DNA of 46,185 nt from Pseudomonadota bacterium (GTDB taxonomy: Bacteria; Pseudomonadota; Gammaproteobacteria; Burkholderiales; Ferrovaceae), in contig JAJZFH010000002.1 in NCBI GenBank assembly GCA_021805445.1, positions 5,994-52,178 on the forward strand, written 5' to 3'. Position 1 is the stretch's first letter; each line of letters opens with the position of its first letter. Below the pieces are notes generated by a model. It worked only from the letters and a program-made list of their open reading frames with translations, was not told where the DNA came from and made no database searches. The translations under genes were made by a program, and so were the position numbers. Positions 1 to 9,771 of this stretch are shown in pieces.

Positions 1-125
1 CCCACCGGATCGGCCGCCACATTGAGCCGGCCCTTGACATCGCGTACCACCCTGAGCGAAGCACTGTACAAACCAGGGATGCGGCGTGTGGATACAAGGT
101 CGGAAACCACTTCCATGATCTCCAT
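1..125 (-). CDS. csoS4B: CsoS4B, alpha-carboxysome vertex protein (5' part only)
   Basis: Only the first 41 codons are in the window; the gene runs off the left edge. The visible start reads MEIMEVVSDLVSTRRIPG, followed by a stretch with VVRDVKGRLNVAADPVG, which matches the opening of the EutN/CcmL-type CsoS4B family. These proteins form pentamers that cap the vertices of the icosahedral carboxysome shell. The first ATG (complement of 123-125) is preferred over the internal ATG at 116 because it aligns with the usual family start. It begins one base after the csoS4A stop, so the two are probably translationally coupled. Partial because of the window boundary, not because of damage. Confidence 0.85.
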   Translation of the reverse strand, partial: MEIMEVVSDLVSTRRIPGLYSASLRVVRDVKGRLNVAADPV

Positions 126-126
126 T

Positions 127-375
127 TCAGTCTTCCGCCCAATGGTCGATAATGCCGACGATGGTGAGGTCGCTGGGAAAATCCTTGCCGCCCGCAGCTT
201 CACGCGCCGCGGAAGAACCCACGCAAATCACCCAGTCTCCCGGGATGCAACCCACCGCGTCCACCGCAATGCTGCGCGAACCACCTTTTTCTTTCACGAC
301 CAGCAGCGGGCGATGCCCCATCTCCTTGATCCGGTTAGTCGAAACCAGCGTCTTTTCCACCTGACAAATTTTCAT
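127..375 (-). CDS. csoS4A: CsoS4A, alpha-carboxysome vertex pentamer protein
   Basis: 82 residues, the usual length for the family. The sequence opens MKICQVEKTLVSTNRI and contains GCIPGDWVICVGSSAARE, both hallmarks of CsoS4A, a one-domain EutN/CcmL fold protein that forms pentamers closing the twelve vertices of the shell. It lies 18 bases after the csoSCA stop and one base before csoS4B, in the canonical cso order. Co-expression with cbbLS in the same operon is inferred from spacing and shared strand. Confidence 0.93.
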   Translation of the reverse strand: MKICQVEKTLVSTNRIKEMGHRPLLVVKEKGGSRSIAVDAVGCIPGDWVICVGSSAAREAAGGKDFPSDLTIVGIIDHWAED

Positions 376-393
376 TGTGCTCTCCGCAAAGCC

Positions 394-1959
394 TCAACCT
401 CCGCTCGCCTCGATCAACTCGATCGGACTTCCGGCTCTCTTGTCCTGTACCGTCATGCCACATGCCAGCAGTCCTTGCCGGGCCAATTCGCCATAGCGCG
501 ACTCGATTGCTGCCTTGACCCGGCGGCAACGCTCTGCCGTGCGTTCGCGGCTACCCGGCACGCGACTGTCGTAACGGAAGTGAACTGCCAGAGGGATCGG
601 CAAGCCGTGACTGACGTTGAGTTTCTTGAAAATCCTGATTCCCACGTCCAGATCGGGCGCACCCTCCTCAACCGTGTGCAGGTGGGCAAAATAGGCCAGA
701 TTACGCAACTGAAACTCTTCGAACCCTTCACCAACGCTGATGAAGCGCTCGTTGTGTCCGATGTCGGGGTAACGTCCGCCCCAGTTGCCGCACACGTATT
801 CGATCTGCGACAAATTGTTGATCAACAACGTGGCGATCAAACGCCGCATGCCCTCATGTGGCTCGCCATTGCCGCGCCCCCAACCACTCTGGGTATTGGC
901 TGCCTGGATCGCCTGATAGACCTTGAGCCGGGCAGTATTCTCGTCGTCGTTGACGGTCTGGCGATACAGTGCAAGGTTATCCACCGCGCGGTATAAACTC
1001 ATGTCGCCGTCCGCATCGGGCACATGCACTTTGATCGCATCGGTATCGGTATCCACACCGACCAGCAAGGTGTCGACCGATGCACCACAGCAAAAACTGT
1101 TTTCGATCGCTTGACGGAACTCGCGCAGCCGCTCCAGCCCCTTCTCTGCCGCCTGCATCACATTACTGTCATGGGCAGCGCAACCTTCATGCGCGGGATC
1201 GGAACTGCTGGTGTGGTACACGACCATCTTCAGGTAACGCGTACCTGCATCAGCGGATACCGGACGGCCCTCGCGAAAGCGCATCAACTCGGTTTCGATC
1301 CAGCGCTTGACGTTGGCATCCACATCGAACATCGCACCCGCGTAGGACTGCACCGTCCCAGCAGGCAGGCGCAGGATATACTGCACCAAACCCTTCAAGC
1401 GCCCATCCGAGCAAGGCGAGATGTCGACCGCATGGTAGCCGCAATCCAACAGGAACGACACCGATTCATCCGTGCCCACCGCCTCAAGCGGATTGGACGC
1501 GGTGACCTGTTCTGCCTGAAAGCGCAGCATGCGCATGACACTTTCGCCATACAGGGCCCGCATATTCAGGTCGGATACCCACGCATCTGCAAGTATGTGC
1601 GCCGGCAACTCAAAGCCCAATTCCTGACTCGCGATGGCTTGCGCCTGCTCGACAAAGTCTGGTTCATGCTGCAATCCGGCGATACGCTTCAACACCGGAA
1701 CGATATTGGCGAAACACCCCTTGATGGTTTCCTCGTGTTTCAGCAGACGCCGGTTCTCCATTTCATTCGTCAACGGGTGGCGGCACAGTCGCCCGCCTTG
1801 CATCGTACATGCCGGATTGGGTTCCACGGCTGCGCCGGCAACATGCATCTCTGGCTGACGACCCTGAAGCACGCCGCCAGGCGTCCCCAGCCCATAAGGC
1901 GGACGGGTGGCTGCAGACTGCGGGCTGACGTGCCGCCCGGGGCGATTGCGCGTATTCAT
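394..1959 (-). CDS. csoSCA: CsoSCA, carboxysomal carbonic anhydrase
   Basis: 521 residues, close to the length known for CsoSCA (formerly CsoS3, shell protein). It dehydrates bicarbonate to CO2 inside the carboxysome so that RuBisCO is saturated. The beta-type catalytic motif CSDGR is at residues 183-187 (Zn ligand Cys183, Asp185-Arg187 dyad). The other expected Zn ligands are His249 (in VVYHTS) and Cys260 (in HEGC), whose 11-residue spacing matches the family pattern. The first ~65 residues are low-complexity and Pro/Arg/Gly-rich, as in the CsoS2-binding N-terminus of homologues. The ATG lies 3 bases after the csoS2 stop and no strong ribosome site is visible, so translation is probably coupled to csoS2. 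Confidence 0.95.
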   Translation of the reverse strand: MNTRNRPGRHVSPQSAATRPPYGLGTPGGVLQGRQPEMHVAGAAVEPNPACTMQGGRLCRHPLTNEMENRRLLKHEETIKGCFANIVPVLKRIAGLQHEPDFVEQAQAIASQELGFELPAHILADAWVSDLNMRALYGESVMRMLRFQAEQVTASNPLEAVGTDESVSFLLDCGYHAVDISPCSDGRLKGLVQYILRLPAGTVQSYAGAMFDVDANVKRWIETELMRFREGRPVSADAGTRYLKMVVYHTSSSDPAHEGCAAHDSNVMQAAEKGLERLREFRQAIENSFCCGASVDTLLVGVDTDTDAIKVHVPDADGDMSLYRAVDNLALYRQTVNDDENTARLKVYQAIQAANTQSGWGRGNGEPHEGMRRLIATLLINNLSQIEYVCGNWGGRYPDIGHNERFISVGEGFEEFQLRNLAYFAHLHTVEEGAPDLDVGIRIFKKLNVSHGLPIPLAVHFRYDSRVPGSRERTAERCRRVKAAIESRYGELARQGLLACGMTVQDKRAGSPIELIEASGG

Positions 1960-1962
1960 AGG

Positions 1963-3954
1963 TTAGCCACGCGCGCCACCGGAGTAGGTGATGGTTGAGC
2001 CGGTGTCGGCGCTACCGCTGCTGCCGGTGACTTTGCTCGGCGCCACTTGCAAGTGCTCGCGATCCTTCAGTGCAGGGACTTGCATCGCCATGCTGCGCTG
2101 ATTGCCGCGCAGGGTTGGGTTACGCCGCGCAGCAGAGGTCCCTTCCGTGCCGGTAATGCTTTCATTACGCCGCCAGGCAGCCCCCGTGATGGCGAAGCCT
2201 CCTTCGCGTCCGTCTCCGGTGAGGCGGCTGCGCTGCCCTTCAGGCGTCTGCAACTGTTCACTCGCAATCGGTGCAGTGCCGTAGATGTCGTCCCGATAGC
2301 GAAACTCCGGTGTGCCTGAAACCAGTCCGGCCGCCAAATTGACTGGCCCGGTGATGCGGCCTTGTGCACCGGAAGCGGTGCCGGTAATGCGACTCAAACT
2401 GCTGTCCTGGGCTCTGCGTGCCGGAGTGACGATGCTGAAAATGCCTTGCACCACGGGTGCCTGCGGCTCCTCGGACACTACTGCACGCGGTGCATTTGCA
2501 GGTCCACGCGTAAGCGGGTGCGGATTGCTATTGGCACCCCGCTGCGACACACGCTGATGTGGGCCGGAATAGGGCGTGCCGCTCAGGACCCGGCTTTCGC
2601 CACGTTCCACGCCCGTCACCTTGCTCCCGGATTCGACGCGGGTTCCGCTCGGCGCCACACCCGCCCGGGCACCACGACTTGCCATCAGGGCGCGCGAAGC
2701 GGCCTGACGTTCCTCGTCACAAAACGCGGTATATTGAGCCGGACCCATGTATTCGGTACCGGAAATCGGCTGGCATCCGCCATATTCAGCACCGGTAACC
2801 TTCGGGTCATGCTCCATCATCGTTCCGGAAACTGGCTGGTCGCGCCAAGTGCGCATCACGCCAACTTTTTCCGGCGTCAACACCGGTTCGCGGTTACATG
2901 CCTGATATTGCTGCAACCCGACGTACTCGGTCCCCGTCACGCTGCTGCATGCGCCGTATTCGCCGCCAGTGACCGATGCGCTCACCGCCACATCGGTGCC
3001 GGTCACCGGACGCTCGCGTACGGTGCTCATCACGCTCACCTTGTGCGGTACGCCACTGCCTTGACACATGTTGCCGGACGGATTCTGGACATACTGACTG
3101 CCAGTGAGTTTGCCGTTGCAGGCACCGTGTTCATCTCCGGTCACCTTCTCGCTACGACCAAGTTCGACGCCACTCACGCGCTGATTCCGGCTGGTCGTGC
3201 TGACACTGACCTTGGCAGGCGCGGCTGGTGGCGTAGAGACACACAACTTTCCATACTGCTCGGCGCCGATGTATTCGGTACCGGTAATCTCCCGGCAACT
3301 GCCCGATTCAACCCCGGTCACCTTGCTGCTGCGCTCGACCTGAGTGCCAGTGACCAGGTTGCCGCTCAGTGTGGTGCCGATCTCGACCTTGACCGGAGTC
3401 GCTCGAGAACGCACTCGCCCGGAAGGACGGCACGCCGGGTCATTGCCTCGACCGTTCTCGCACATCGCCTCGCGGCGCGCCCGTGCAGCAGCACGCCCAC
3501 TCGACCCGACTACCGCAACCGCCTTGTTGTTGCTGCTGCCATGACGCGTCGAAACAGCATTCATTCCCGCAGATTTCACGGCCGCCTTGCCCTGGCTGGA
3601 AAGCGCTCGCCGCCGCTCCTGGCACAATCGACGCACGCTGGAAGAGATCGCTCCCAAGGGGGTCGGCTCCGCTTCTACCAAGGCGCAGACTGCATCCAGC
3701 GTTTTCTGCTCGCTGGCCTGCATACACCCGCAGTTGCTCGCACCATGATCACCTTCTCTGGATGGCTCTTCTGGCAGTTCAGGCGGCACAGCCGATTCCA
3801 CGCGCACTGGCGCGGCGGTGGGCACCGCCTTGCGCATCTGCCCCAAACTTGCCTTGCCGCTCTGCGACATCGCCTGACGGCGCGCACGCGAGAGCATGCG
3901 TCCACTCACGCCACTGGGCGCAGAACCCTTATTTTCAGCCTTGGCATCGCTCAT
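1963..3954 (-). CDS. csoS2: CsoS2, carboxysome assembly scaffold (compact form)
   Basis: 663 residues of an intrinsically disordered, repetitive protein that links RuBisCO to the shell in alpha-carboxysomes. Three basic N-terminal RuBisCO-binding repeats are visible: ARRQAMSQSGKASL near 24, ERRRALSSQGKAAV near 113 and ARREAMCENGRG near 159. Four full middle repeats with VTG/ITG triplets and paired cysteines lie at about 187-238, 247-297, 304-353 and 362-412, followed by a cysteine-poor partial repeat at about 437-470. The C-terminal shell-anchoring domain occupies about 500-663 and ends with KVTG and TITYSGGARG elements. Well-studied CsoS2 proteins are longer (about 800-900 residues, four N and six or more M repeats), so this is a short version. 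A GGAAGGA ribosome site precedes the ATG. Whether a programmed frameshift yields two isoforms cannot be told here. Confidence 0.95.
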   Translation of the reverse strand: MSDAKAENKGSAPSGVSGRMLSRARRQAMSQSGKASLGQMRKAVPTAAPVRVESAVPPELPEEPSREGDHGASNCGCMQASEQKTLDAVCALVEAEPTPLGAISSSVRRLCQERRRALSSQGKAAVKSAGMNAVSTRHGSSNNKAVAVVGSSGRAAARARREAMCENGRGNDPACRPSGRVRSRATPVKVEIGTTLSGNLVTGTQVERSSKVTGVESGSCREITGTEYIGAEQYGKLCVSTPPAAPAKVSVSTTSRNQRVSGVELGRSEKVTGDEHGACNGKLTGSQYVQNPSGNMCQGSGVPHKVSVMSTVRERPVTGTDVAVSASVTGGEYGACSSVTGTEYVGLQQYQACNREPVLTPEKVGVMRTWRDQPVSGTMMEHDPKVTGAEYGGCQPISGTEYMGPAQYTAFCDEERQAASRALMASRGARAGVAPSGTRVESGSKVTGVERGESRVLSGTPYSGPHQRVSQRGANSNPHPLTRGPANAPRAVVSEEPQAPVVQGIFSIVTPARRAQDSSLSRITGTASGAQGRITGPVNLAAGLVSGTPEFRYRDDIYGTAPIASEQLQTPEGQRSRLTGDGREGGFAITGAAWRRNESITGTEGTSAARRNPTLRGNQRSMAMQVPALKDREHLQVAPSKVTGSSGSADTGSTITYSGGARG

Positions 3955-4017
3955 GCTTTTATCCTTCCAATTTCAATGGGCCCTTGGGGGACCCGTGCCG
4001 GATCGCTCAATCCCCGA

Positions 4018-4350
4018 TTACCGTCCGCGAAACACCACGAAAGAACTGCCCTGGCTCTGCGAGTAATTGTCGTAGCCGATCAGGCGCACATGGTGGCTGG
4101 GATGTGCACGATGGCAGGCTTCCAGTTCGGCGATGATGGCTTCCACCGATTGTTCGCCGAACATCGGCAACTTCCACATGTACCAGTAGTAGTTGAAGGC
4201 ACGCGCCGGCTCCACGTGTTCAACGCCGGGATTCCATCCCTGACTCACGATGAAGGCAATTTGACGGCGCATCTTTTCCGGCGTCATCGCTGGCAAATAC
4301 GAGAAGGTTTCGTACTTGGGTGTCGAGTTGTAATCTTGAATGTCAGCCAT
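4018..4350 (-). CDS. cbbS: RuBisCO small subunit, form IA
   Basis: 110 residues with the family core: an N-terminal KYETFSYLP segment, the [11 protein letters not shown] region and a [13 protein letters not shown] segment. The small subunit caps the L8 core to give the L8S8 enzyme packed in carboxysomes. A purine-rich ribosome site (AAGGAAAGGAAAG) precedes the ATG. It sits 106 bases downstream of cbbL and 63 bases upstream of csoS2 on the same strand, the normal carboxysomal cbbLS-cso order. Confidence 0.96.
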   Translation of the reverse strand: MADIQDYNSTPKYETFSYLPAMTPEKMRRQIAFIVSQGWNPGVEHVEPARAFNYYWYMWKLPMFGEQSVEAIIAELEACHRAHPSHHVRLIGYDNYSQSQGSSFVVFRGR

Positions 4351-4456
4351 TTTCTTTCCTTTCCTTTAACGCTTGACGGGGCATCGCTCGACTTTCCGAG
4401 CGGCCACGCACTGCGAGAGTTTTCATTTATGCCAAAAAAGCATTGCGACCCGAAAA

Positions 4457-5878
4457 TCAGCGGTTCACCACGTCCAGTTTGTCCACGGTATCGAACTCGA
4501 ACTTGATCTCTTTCCAGGTTTCCATGGCGATCTTGAGTTCCGGGCTGTCCTTGGCGGCATTGGTCAGAATTTCCTTGCCTTCGCGCTCCAGTTCGCGCCC
4601 TTCATTACGCGCTTCGACGCAGGCTTCCAGTGCGACGCGGTTGGCAGCGGCGCCCGCAGCATTGCCCCACGGATGGCCCAGGGTACCGCCACCGAACTGC
4701 AACACTGAGTCATCGCCAAAGATGTTGACCAGTGCAGGCATATGCCAGACGTGAATACCGCCAGAGGCGACAGGGAGCACGCCCGGCATGGAGCCCCAAT
4801 CCTGGTCGAACATGATGCCGCGCGAGCGGTCTTCGGGAATGAAGGATTCCCGCATCAAGTCCACCCAACCCAGGGTTGCACCGCGGTCGCCTTCCAACTT
4901 GCCCACCACGGTGCCGGAGTGCAGGTGATCGCCACCGGACAGGCGCAGTGCTTTGGCCAACACGCGAAAATGGATGCCGTGGTGCGGATTGCGGTCGAGC
5001 ACGGCGTGCATGGCACGGTGGATGTGCAGCAGCATGCCGTGCTTGCGGCACCAGCGTGCCAGGCCGGTATTGGCGGTGAAGCCGCCGGTCAAAAAGTCAT
5101 GCATGATGATGGGCGAGCCAATCTCCTTGGCAAACTCGGCACGCTCGTACATTTCTTCGGGAGACGGGGCAGTCACGTTCAAGTAGTGACCCTTGCGTTC
5201 GCCGGTTTCAATCTGGGCGTTTTCAATGGCATCCTGAACGAACAGGAAGCGGTCGCGCCAGCGCATGAAGGGCTGCGAGTTGACGTTCTCGTCGTCTTTC
5301 GTGAAATCCAGGCCGCCACGCAGGCATTCGTACACGGCGCGCCCATAGTTCTTGGCCGACAGGCCTAACTTGGGCTTGATGGTACAGCCCAAAAGCGGAC
5401 GGCCATACTTGTTCATCTTGTCGCGCTCGACCTGAATGCCATGTGGCGGACCATTACAGGTCTTGACGTAGGCGAGGGGAAAGCGCACGTCCTCCAAGCG
5501 CAGGGCGCGGATGGCCTTGAAGCCAAACACATTGCCCACCAGCGAGGTGAACACGTTGACCACCGAACCTTCCTCGAACAGGTCGATTGGATAGGCCACG
5601 AAGGCGTAGAAACAGGTGTCGTCGCCGGGCACGTCCTCGATGCGGTAAGCCCGGCCTTTGTAATAATCCATATCGGTCAACAGATCGGTCCACACCGTGG
5701 TCCAAGTACCGGTGGAAGACTCGGCAGCCACAGCGGCGGCGGCTTCCTCGCGATCCACCCCCGGTTGTGGGATAATCTTGAAACAGGCCAGGATGTCCGA
5801 GTCTAGCGGCACATATTCTGGCGCCCAATAGGTATGCCGATATTCCTTTACACCGGCCTCATATTTTTTAACGGCCAT
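4457..5878 (-). CDS. cbbL: RuBisCO large subunit, form IA (carboxysomal)
   Basis: 473 residues, full length. Fixes CO2 onto ribulose-1,5-bisphosphate in the Calvin cycle. Visible catalytic elements are TIKPKLGL (Lys168), the carbamylated-lysine motif FTKDDE (Lys194, Asp196, Glu197), HIHRAM (His287), GGDHLHSGT and the loop-6 lysine in VGKLEGDR (Lys327). All expected active-site residues appear intact. A GAGGAG ribosome site lies just before the ATG. It is the first gene of the minus-strand operon that continues into cbbS, csoS2, csoSCA and csoS4AB, so it should be expressed together with the carboxysome shell and assembled in it. Confidence 0.98.
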   Translation of the reverse strand: MAVKKYEAGVKEYRHTYWAPEYVPLDSDILACFKIIPQPGVDREEAAAAVAAESSTGTWTTVWTDLLTDMDYYKGRAYRIEDVPGDDTCFYAFVAYPIDLFEEGSVVNVFTSLVGNVFGFKAIRALRLEDVRFPLAYVKTCNGPPHGIQVERDKMNKYGRPLLGCTIKPKLGLSAKNYGRAVYECLRGGLDFTKDDENVNSQPFMRWRDRFLFVQDAIENAQIETGERKGHYLNVTAPSPEEMYERAEFAKEIGSPIIMHDFLTGGFTANTGLARWCRKHGMLLHIHRAMHAVLDRNPHHGIHFRVLAKALRLSGGDHLHSGTVVGKLEGDRGATLGWVDLMRESFIPEDRSRGIMFDQDWGSMPGVLPVASGGIHVWHMPALVNIFGDDSVLQFGGGTLGHPWGNAAGAAANRVALEACVEARNEGRELEREGKEILTNAAKDSPELKIAMETWKEIKFEFDTVDKLDVVNR

Positions 5879-6276
5879 ACTTGCTCTCCTCGTAGGATGA
5901 TTGACGAACGCGATTGGAACCGTTTGATTAAATGAGTTCCGCTGGCTGTTTCACATTGTGGAAGATTTAATGACTTAATTAAAGTTAATTGTATTTACTG
6001 TCATCTTTTATTATTATTTATCATCATATCGGGTGGGACCATAAATAATTCCTCTGGGTTGACAGATTGACAGTGCGGGGATCATGTAAAATCAAGCCGA
6101 GGTCACGAGCAGGGGGTTATGCCATCATTCCACGCATACCCATGCGTCTGCCCTGTGAAAGGCTCATCGGCTCAAGTATGAAGGCATCAAGACAGTGGCC
6201 ATCAGAACGATGACAACATGGCGATTCAGGATGTAATAAAAGAAGGGATCTTCGTCGATCAACAAGTCAACTACTC
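5879..6276. promoter_or_regulatory. Divergent control region between cbbL and gmk
   Basis: 398 bases without a convincing gene. The part near cbbL (about 5940-6055) is very AT-rich and presumably holds the cbb operon promoter. The gmk-side part contains two overlapping TTGACA hexamers (6059-6064, 6067-6072) followed by TGTAAAAT near 6086-6092, but the spacings are not ideal. The remainder (6100-6276) shows only very short open frames without clear ribosome sites. No cbbR gene is present on either side of this region inside the window. Confidence 0.5.
5966..5983 (-). promoter_or_regulatory. Candidate LysR-type (CbbR-like) operator upstream of cbbL
   Basis: A perfect inverted repeat TTTAAT-N6-ATTAAA, compatible with the T-N11-A spacing of LysR-family sites. 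It is centred about 96 bases upstream of the cbbL start. On the minus strand its upstream-distal half could act as a poor -35 (TTTAAT), with CACAAT 17 bases further on (complement of 5955-5960) as -10, the arrangement of an activator-dependent promoter. CbbR control of cbb operons is established in many autotrophs; that this palindrome is the site is inference. Confidence 0.3.
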
Positions 6277-6915
6277 ATGAAATCTGGAATGATGTCCGAT
6301 ACCGATCCCTCACTGCCTGGTCAGTTATTTATTGTCACAGCCCCTTCCGGCGCAGGCAAATCGACTCTCATCGCTGCGCTTCTGAAACAGGACCCGCGCA
6401 TCCGCCTGTCCGTTTCTCATACGACTCGTGCACCGCGCCAGGGTGAAGTCGAAGGAAAGGACTATCATTTTGTCACCCGCGCAAACTTTTTGACCTTGCG
6501 CGCAGAAAATCAGTTTCTGGAGTGGGCAGAAGTCTATGGGAATTTTTACGGGACCACGCGGCAATCCCTCGAAGATTTGCAGAATCAAGGTCTTGACGTC
6601 ATTCTGGAAATCGACTGGCAAGGTGCCCGCCAGGTCCGTCAACTCTACCCGGAGTCCTTGGGGATTTTCATCCTCCCCCCCTCGCTCGAAACGCTACGCA
6701 GCCGACTGCAGGGACGGGGTAAGGATGATCCCGCGACCATAGAAAAGCGCCTTTCCCTGGCGCAGGATGACCTGAGCCACGAGAACGAGTTTGAGTATGC
6801 TATCATCAACACTGAATTTGATGAGGCCCTCAGGGATCTGGCGGCCATCCTGCGCGCCGCACGTTGTCGTCGCACTTGTCAGTATCCCCGTTATGCCTCC
6901 CTTTTAACGCGTTAG
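6277..6915 (+). CDS. gmk: Guanylate kinase
   Basis: Up to 212 residues. Phosphorylates GMP to GDP with ATP. The P-loop APSGAGKST follows a short N-terminal extension; [20 protein letters not shown] is the GMP-binding segment and [11 protein letters not shown] is also typical. The start is uncertain: ATG codons occur at 6277, 6289 and 6292, and a GGA lies just before the last two. Either choice leaves the catalytic domain whole. It is followed after 25 bases by rpoZ and then spoT, the common gmk-rpoZ-spoT arrangement linking GTP supply with the stringent response. Confidence 0.95.
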   Translation: MKSGMMSDTDPSLPGQLFIVTAPSGAGKSTLIAALLKQDPRIRLSVSHTTRAPRQGEVEGKDYHFVTRANFLTLRAENQFLEWAEVYGNFYGTTRQSLEDLQNQGLDVILEIDWQGARQVRQLYPESLGIFILPPSLETLRSRLQGRGKDDPATIEKRLSLAQDDLSHENEFEYAIINTEFDEALRDLAAILRAARCRRTCQYPRYASLLTR

Positions 6916-6940
6916 ATTTCACTCTCCCGGAACCCTGACC

Positions 6941-7141
6941 ATGGCACGCATCACCCTGGACGATTCTTTGCACTCCAATCAAAACCGTTTCGAGTTGACC
7001 CTGGCGGCCACTCAACGCGCCCGTCAAATTGCTTCCGGCTCCCTACCCCGGGTCGACCCTCATCGGAACAAACCCATCGTCATTGCGCTGCGCGAACTCG
7101 CTGCAGGCAAAACGGGGCTGGAAGTCATCGACAAAGCCTGA
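6941..7141 (+). CDS. rpoZ: RNA polymerase omega subunit
   Basis: 66 residues. The N-terminal [10 protein letters not shown] and the core [15 protein letters not shown] are diagnostic of omega, which helps fold and assemble beta-prime and contributes to ppGpp binding at RNA polymerase. It is slightly shorter than many homologues but ends after the conserved [10 protein letters not shown] helix. Lies between gmk and spoT with short gaps, so probably one transcript. Confidence 0.95.
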   Translation: MARITLDDSLHSNQNRFELTLAATQRARQIASGSLPRVDPHRNKPIVIALRELAAGKTGLEVIDKA

Positions 7142-7152
7142 TTCCGACTCTG

Positions 7153-9282
7153 GTGACCGCGCCCACCCCCTCCGAGATTCTGACTTCCGAACCTCTGCTT
7201 CGGGTGGCCACCACGTATCTGCGCCCATCGGACCTCGAACTTCTGGAGCAGGCTTTCCACCTGGCGGCCCGCGCCCATAAGGGACAGTTCCGCAAAAGTG
7301 GCGAACCGTACCTCATCCATCCCCTCTCCGTTGCCATCATTCTGGCAGAATGGCATCTTGACCCCCAAGCATTATGCGCTGCGTTGCTCCACGACACGAT
7401 CGAGGACACGGGCACGACCACACAAGAGATCATGGAACAGTTTGGCCATTCGGTGAGCGAGTTGGTGGAGGGAGTCAGCAAACTCGATCGTCTGGAATTC
7501 CAGACGGAACAGCAGGCCCAAGCCGAAAACTTTCGCAAGATGCTGTTGGCGATGGCTCGGGATGTACGCGTCATTCTCATCAAATTGGCGGACCGACTGC
7601 ACAACATGCGCACATTGGGGGCCATGAAGTCTGACAAGCAACGGCGCATTGCACGGGAAACCCTCGATATCTATGGCCCCATTGCCAACCGTCTGGGACT
7701 CCACAAACTGTATCAGGAGTTGGAAGACCTGGGCTTTCGCTACCTCTATCCCCATCGCTATACCGTATTGAGCAAAGCGCTCAAAGCGGCACGGGGCAAC
7801 CGGCGCGAGGTGGTGGGAAAGATTCTGACTGCGTTGGAACAACGCCTTGCCTCCTTCGGTCTGGACGTATCCATCAAGGGACGAGAAAAACATCTGTCCA
7901 GCATTTATCAGAAAATGCAGGAAAAGTCCCTGTCCTTTTCGCAAGTACAGGACATCTATGGCTTTCGAGTCATCGTACCGGACCTACCCAGTTGCTACCT
8001 CGCCCTGGGCGCATTGCACACGCTTTACAAACCAATTCCCGGAAAATTCAAAGATTACATCGCCATTCCAAAATCCAATGGCTATCAATCCCTGCACACC
8101 ACTCTCTTCGGCCCTTTTGGTACTCCTGTAGAAATCCAGATCCGCACCCAGGACATGCACAAGATTGCCGAGTCCGGTGTGGCGTCCCACTGGCTCTACA
8201 AGTCTTCCAGCACCCCTCTGAGCGATGTCCAGAAAAAAACGCATCAATGGCTCCAGTCACTGCTCGAGTATCAATCCGAAAGTGGTGATGCGGTAGAATT
8301 TCTGGAGCACATCAAAGTCGATCTGTTTCCCGATGCCGTTTATGTCTTCACGCCCAAAGGAACCATCAAATCCCTGATACGGGGGGCGACGGCCGTGGAC
8401 TTTGCCTACGATGTCCATACGGATATCGGTCATCACTGTGTCGCCGCCAAGATCAACGATCAATTGGCCCCCCTCCGTACCGTTCTGAACAATGGGGATC
8501 GGGTGGAAATCATTACAGAAGCCGAAGCCACCCCCAACCCGGCCTGGCTCAATTACGTGGTCACCGCCAAGGCGCGTGCCAAAATTCGTCATTATCTGCG
8601 TACCCTGCGCCACGAAGAAGCCGAAGTTCTGGGAAAACGCCTGCTTCATCAAGCCCTGCGCGCCCTCAATGCAGACCCAGACACCCTAACGACCGATCAA
8701 TGGGAGCAACTTCTGAAAGGAGATCGTTGCAAGACCCGGGAAGAAGTGTTGGCCGAGATTGGCTTGGGGAAACGTCTGAATATCGTGGTAGCCAGATCCT
8801 TGCTCCCCAAGAACGGGGATACCGTCCCCACACCCGAAACCCGCACTTCCATCACCATTCGCGGGACCGAAGGCATGGCTGTGCAATTTGCCCCCTGTTG
8901 TCGCCCCATTCCGGGAGACCCGATTATCGGACTGATCAAAAAGGGCCAGGGATTACTGGTTCATACGCAGGATTGCCAGAATATCCGCCAATCTCGCACC
9001 GATCCGGATAAATGGGTGGATGTGGCCTGGGAAAACAATAGCGGTCAACTGTTCGAAGTGGCCATCAAGGTACTGGTACTCAACCGTCGCGGCGTTCTGG
9101 CCACGGTCGCCTCGGCCATTGCCGAGGCGCACTCGAACATCGACAGCGTCACCATCGCCAAAGCCGATGGCACCTACAGCGAGATCAACTTTACGGTTCA
9201 AGTGCAGGATCGCGCACACTTGGCCATTTTGATGCAAAATCTGCGGGAAAACCCCGATGTCGTCCGTCTAACCCGTGTATGA
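7153..9282 (+). CDS. spoT: Bifunctional (p)ppGpp synthetase/hydrolase SpoT
   Basis: 709 residues. The HD hydrolase domain is intact: His56, His80-Asp81 and Glu84-Asp85 in HDTIEDT, Asp147 in LADRLHNMR. The synthetase domain shows the GFRVIV and [17 protein letters not shown] signatures. It is followed by a TGS domain around 390-455 (VYVFTPKG), a conserved-cysteine region with CCRPIPGD, and a C-terminal ACT domain. An intact HD motif argues for a SpoT/Rel bifunctional enzyme rather than a synthetase-only RelA. The start is GTG, 11 bases after rpoZ; the ribosome site is weak, so coupling is likely. Confidence 0.95.
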   Translation: MTAPTPSEILTSEPLLRVATTYLRPSDLELLEQAFHLAARAHKGQFRKSGEPYLIHPLSVAIILAEWHLDPQALCAALLHDTIEDTGTTTQEIMEQFGHSVSELVEGVSKLDRLEFQTEQQAQAENFRKMLLAMARDVRVILIKLADRLHNMRTLGAMKSDKQRRIARETLDIYGPIANRLGLHKLYQELEDLGFRYLYPHRYTVLSKALKAARGNRREVVGKILTALEQRLASFGLDVSIKGREKHLSSIYQKMQEKSLSFSQVQDIYGFRVIVPDLPSCYLALGALHTLYKPIPGKFKDYIAIPKSNGYQSLHTTLFGPFGTPVEIQIRTQDMHKIAESGVASHWLYKSSSTPLSDVQKKTHQWLQSLLEYQSESGDAVEFLEHIKVDLFPDAVYVFTPKGTIKSLIRGATAVDFAYDVHTDIGHHCVAAKINDQLAPLRTVLNNGDRVEIITEAEATPNPAWLNYVVTAKARAKIRHYLRTLRHEEAEVLGKRLLHQALRALNADPDTLTTDQWEQLLKGDRCKTREEVLAEIGLGKRLNIVVARSLLPKNGDTVPTPETRTSITIRGTEGMAVQFAPCCRPIPGDPIIGLIKKGQGLLVHTQDCQNIRQSRTDPDKWVDVAWENNSGQLFEVAIKVLVLNRRGVLATVASAIAEAHSNIDSVTIAKADGTYSEINFTVQVQDRAHLAILMQNLRENPDVVRLTRV

Positions 9283-9298
9283 ATCCCCCTGGAGTCCC

Positions 9299-9679
9299 AT
9301 GTCCAAAACCATTTTATCCACCCCAGCAGCTCCCGCCGCCATCGGCACTTATTCCCAGGCCGTCCAGGTAGGAACCACCGTCTATCTGTCAGGGCAAATC
9401 GGGCTCGACCCCACCACCATGACCCTGGAAGAAGGCATCGATGCCCAGATAGAGCGGGTCCTGACCAACCTGCAGGCAGTCACCCAGGCTGCAGGCGGAA
9501 GTTTGAATGATCTGGTTCGAGTCACGGTCTACCTCACGGACCTGGCGCATTTTTCCAAAGTCAACGAGGCCATGGCCCGGCACCTGAACTCCCCTTACCC
9601 TGCCCGTGCCGCCGTAGGCGTGGCCTCGCTCCCGCGTGGAGCCTTGGTGGAGATGGACGGAATCATGGTCTTGGCATGA
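9299..9679 (+). CDS. ridA: RidA family enamine/imine deaminase
   Basis: 126 residues from the ATG at 9299, preferred over an upstream in-frame ATG that would overlap spoT because GGAG lies about 5 bases before it and [16 protein letters not shown] is the normal family start. The core [20 protein letters not shown] and the C-terminal [18 protein letters not shown] contain the conserved arginine that binds the carboxylate of 2-aminoacrylate. RidA removes reactive imines made by PLP enzymes. It follows spoT, an arrangement seen in many proteobacteria. Confidence 0.93.
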   Translation: MSKTILSTPAAPAAIGTYSQAVQVGTTVYLSGQIGLDPTTMTLEEGIDAQIERVLTNLQAVTQAAGGSLNDLVRVTVYLTDLAHFSKVNEAMARHLNSPYPARAAVGVASLPRGALVEMDGIMVLA

Positions 9680-9680
9680 C

Positions 9681-9754
9681 TGGAGCGGGTGAAGGGAATC
9701 GAACCCTCGTCTTAAGCATGGGAAGCTTCTGCTCTGCCATTGAGCTACACCCGC
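9681..9754 (-). tRNA. tRNA-Gly (anticodon CCC)
   Basis: Reading the minus strand from 9754, a 7-bp acceptor stem GCGGGTG pairs with CACCCGC near the 3' end. A D arm with AGCTCAATGGCAGAGC, the anticodon loop TTCCCAT (anticodon CCC) and the T arm with GGTTCGATTCC follow. The CCA end is encoded at 9681-9683. Total 74 nt with CCA. The sequence closely resembles known bacterial glycine tRNAs of the CCC isoacceptor. Confidence 0.96.
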
Positions 9755-9771
9755 ACCGAACCTGAACGCCG

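Noticed and set aside
22-1998. Two long plus-strand open frames (324 codons each) opposite csoSCA
   Set aside because: Antisense to csoSCA, whose zinc ligands and family motifs are intact; no domain seen in the plus-strand products.
2560-3420. Periodic DNA repeats that could be mistaken for a CRISPR-like array
   Set aside because: They encode the CsoS2 middle repeats (about 50 residues each) in frame, with diverged rather than identical repeats and no spacers.
2362-4506. A 714-codon open frame on the plus strand opposite csoS2 and cbbS
   Set aside because: It is antisense to clearly identified carboxysome genes, has His/Arg/Ala-rich nonsense composition and no recognisable domain; it is a shadow of the repetitive csoS2 codon pattern.
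6118-6270. Short plus-strand frames upstream of gmk
   Set aside because: About 20 codons each, no ribosome sites, no similarity recognised.
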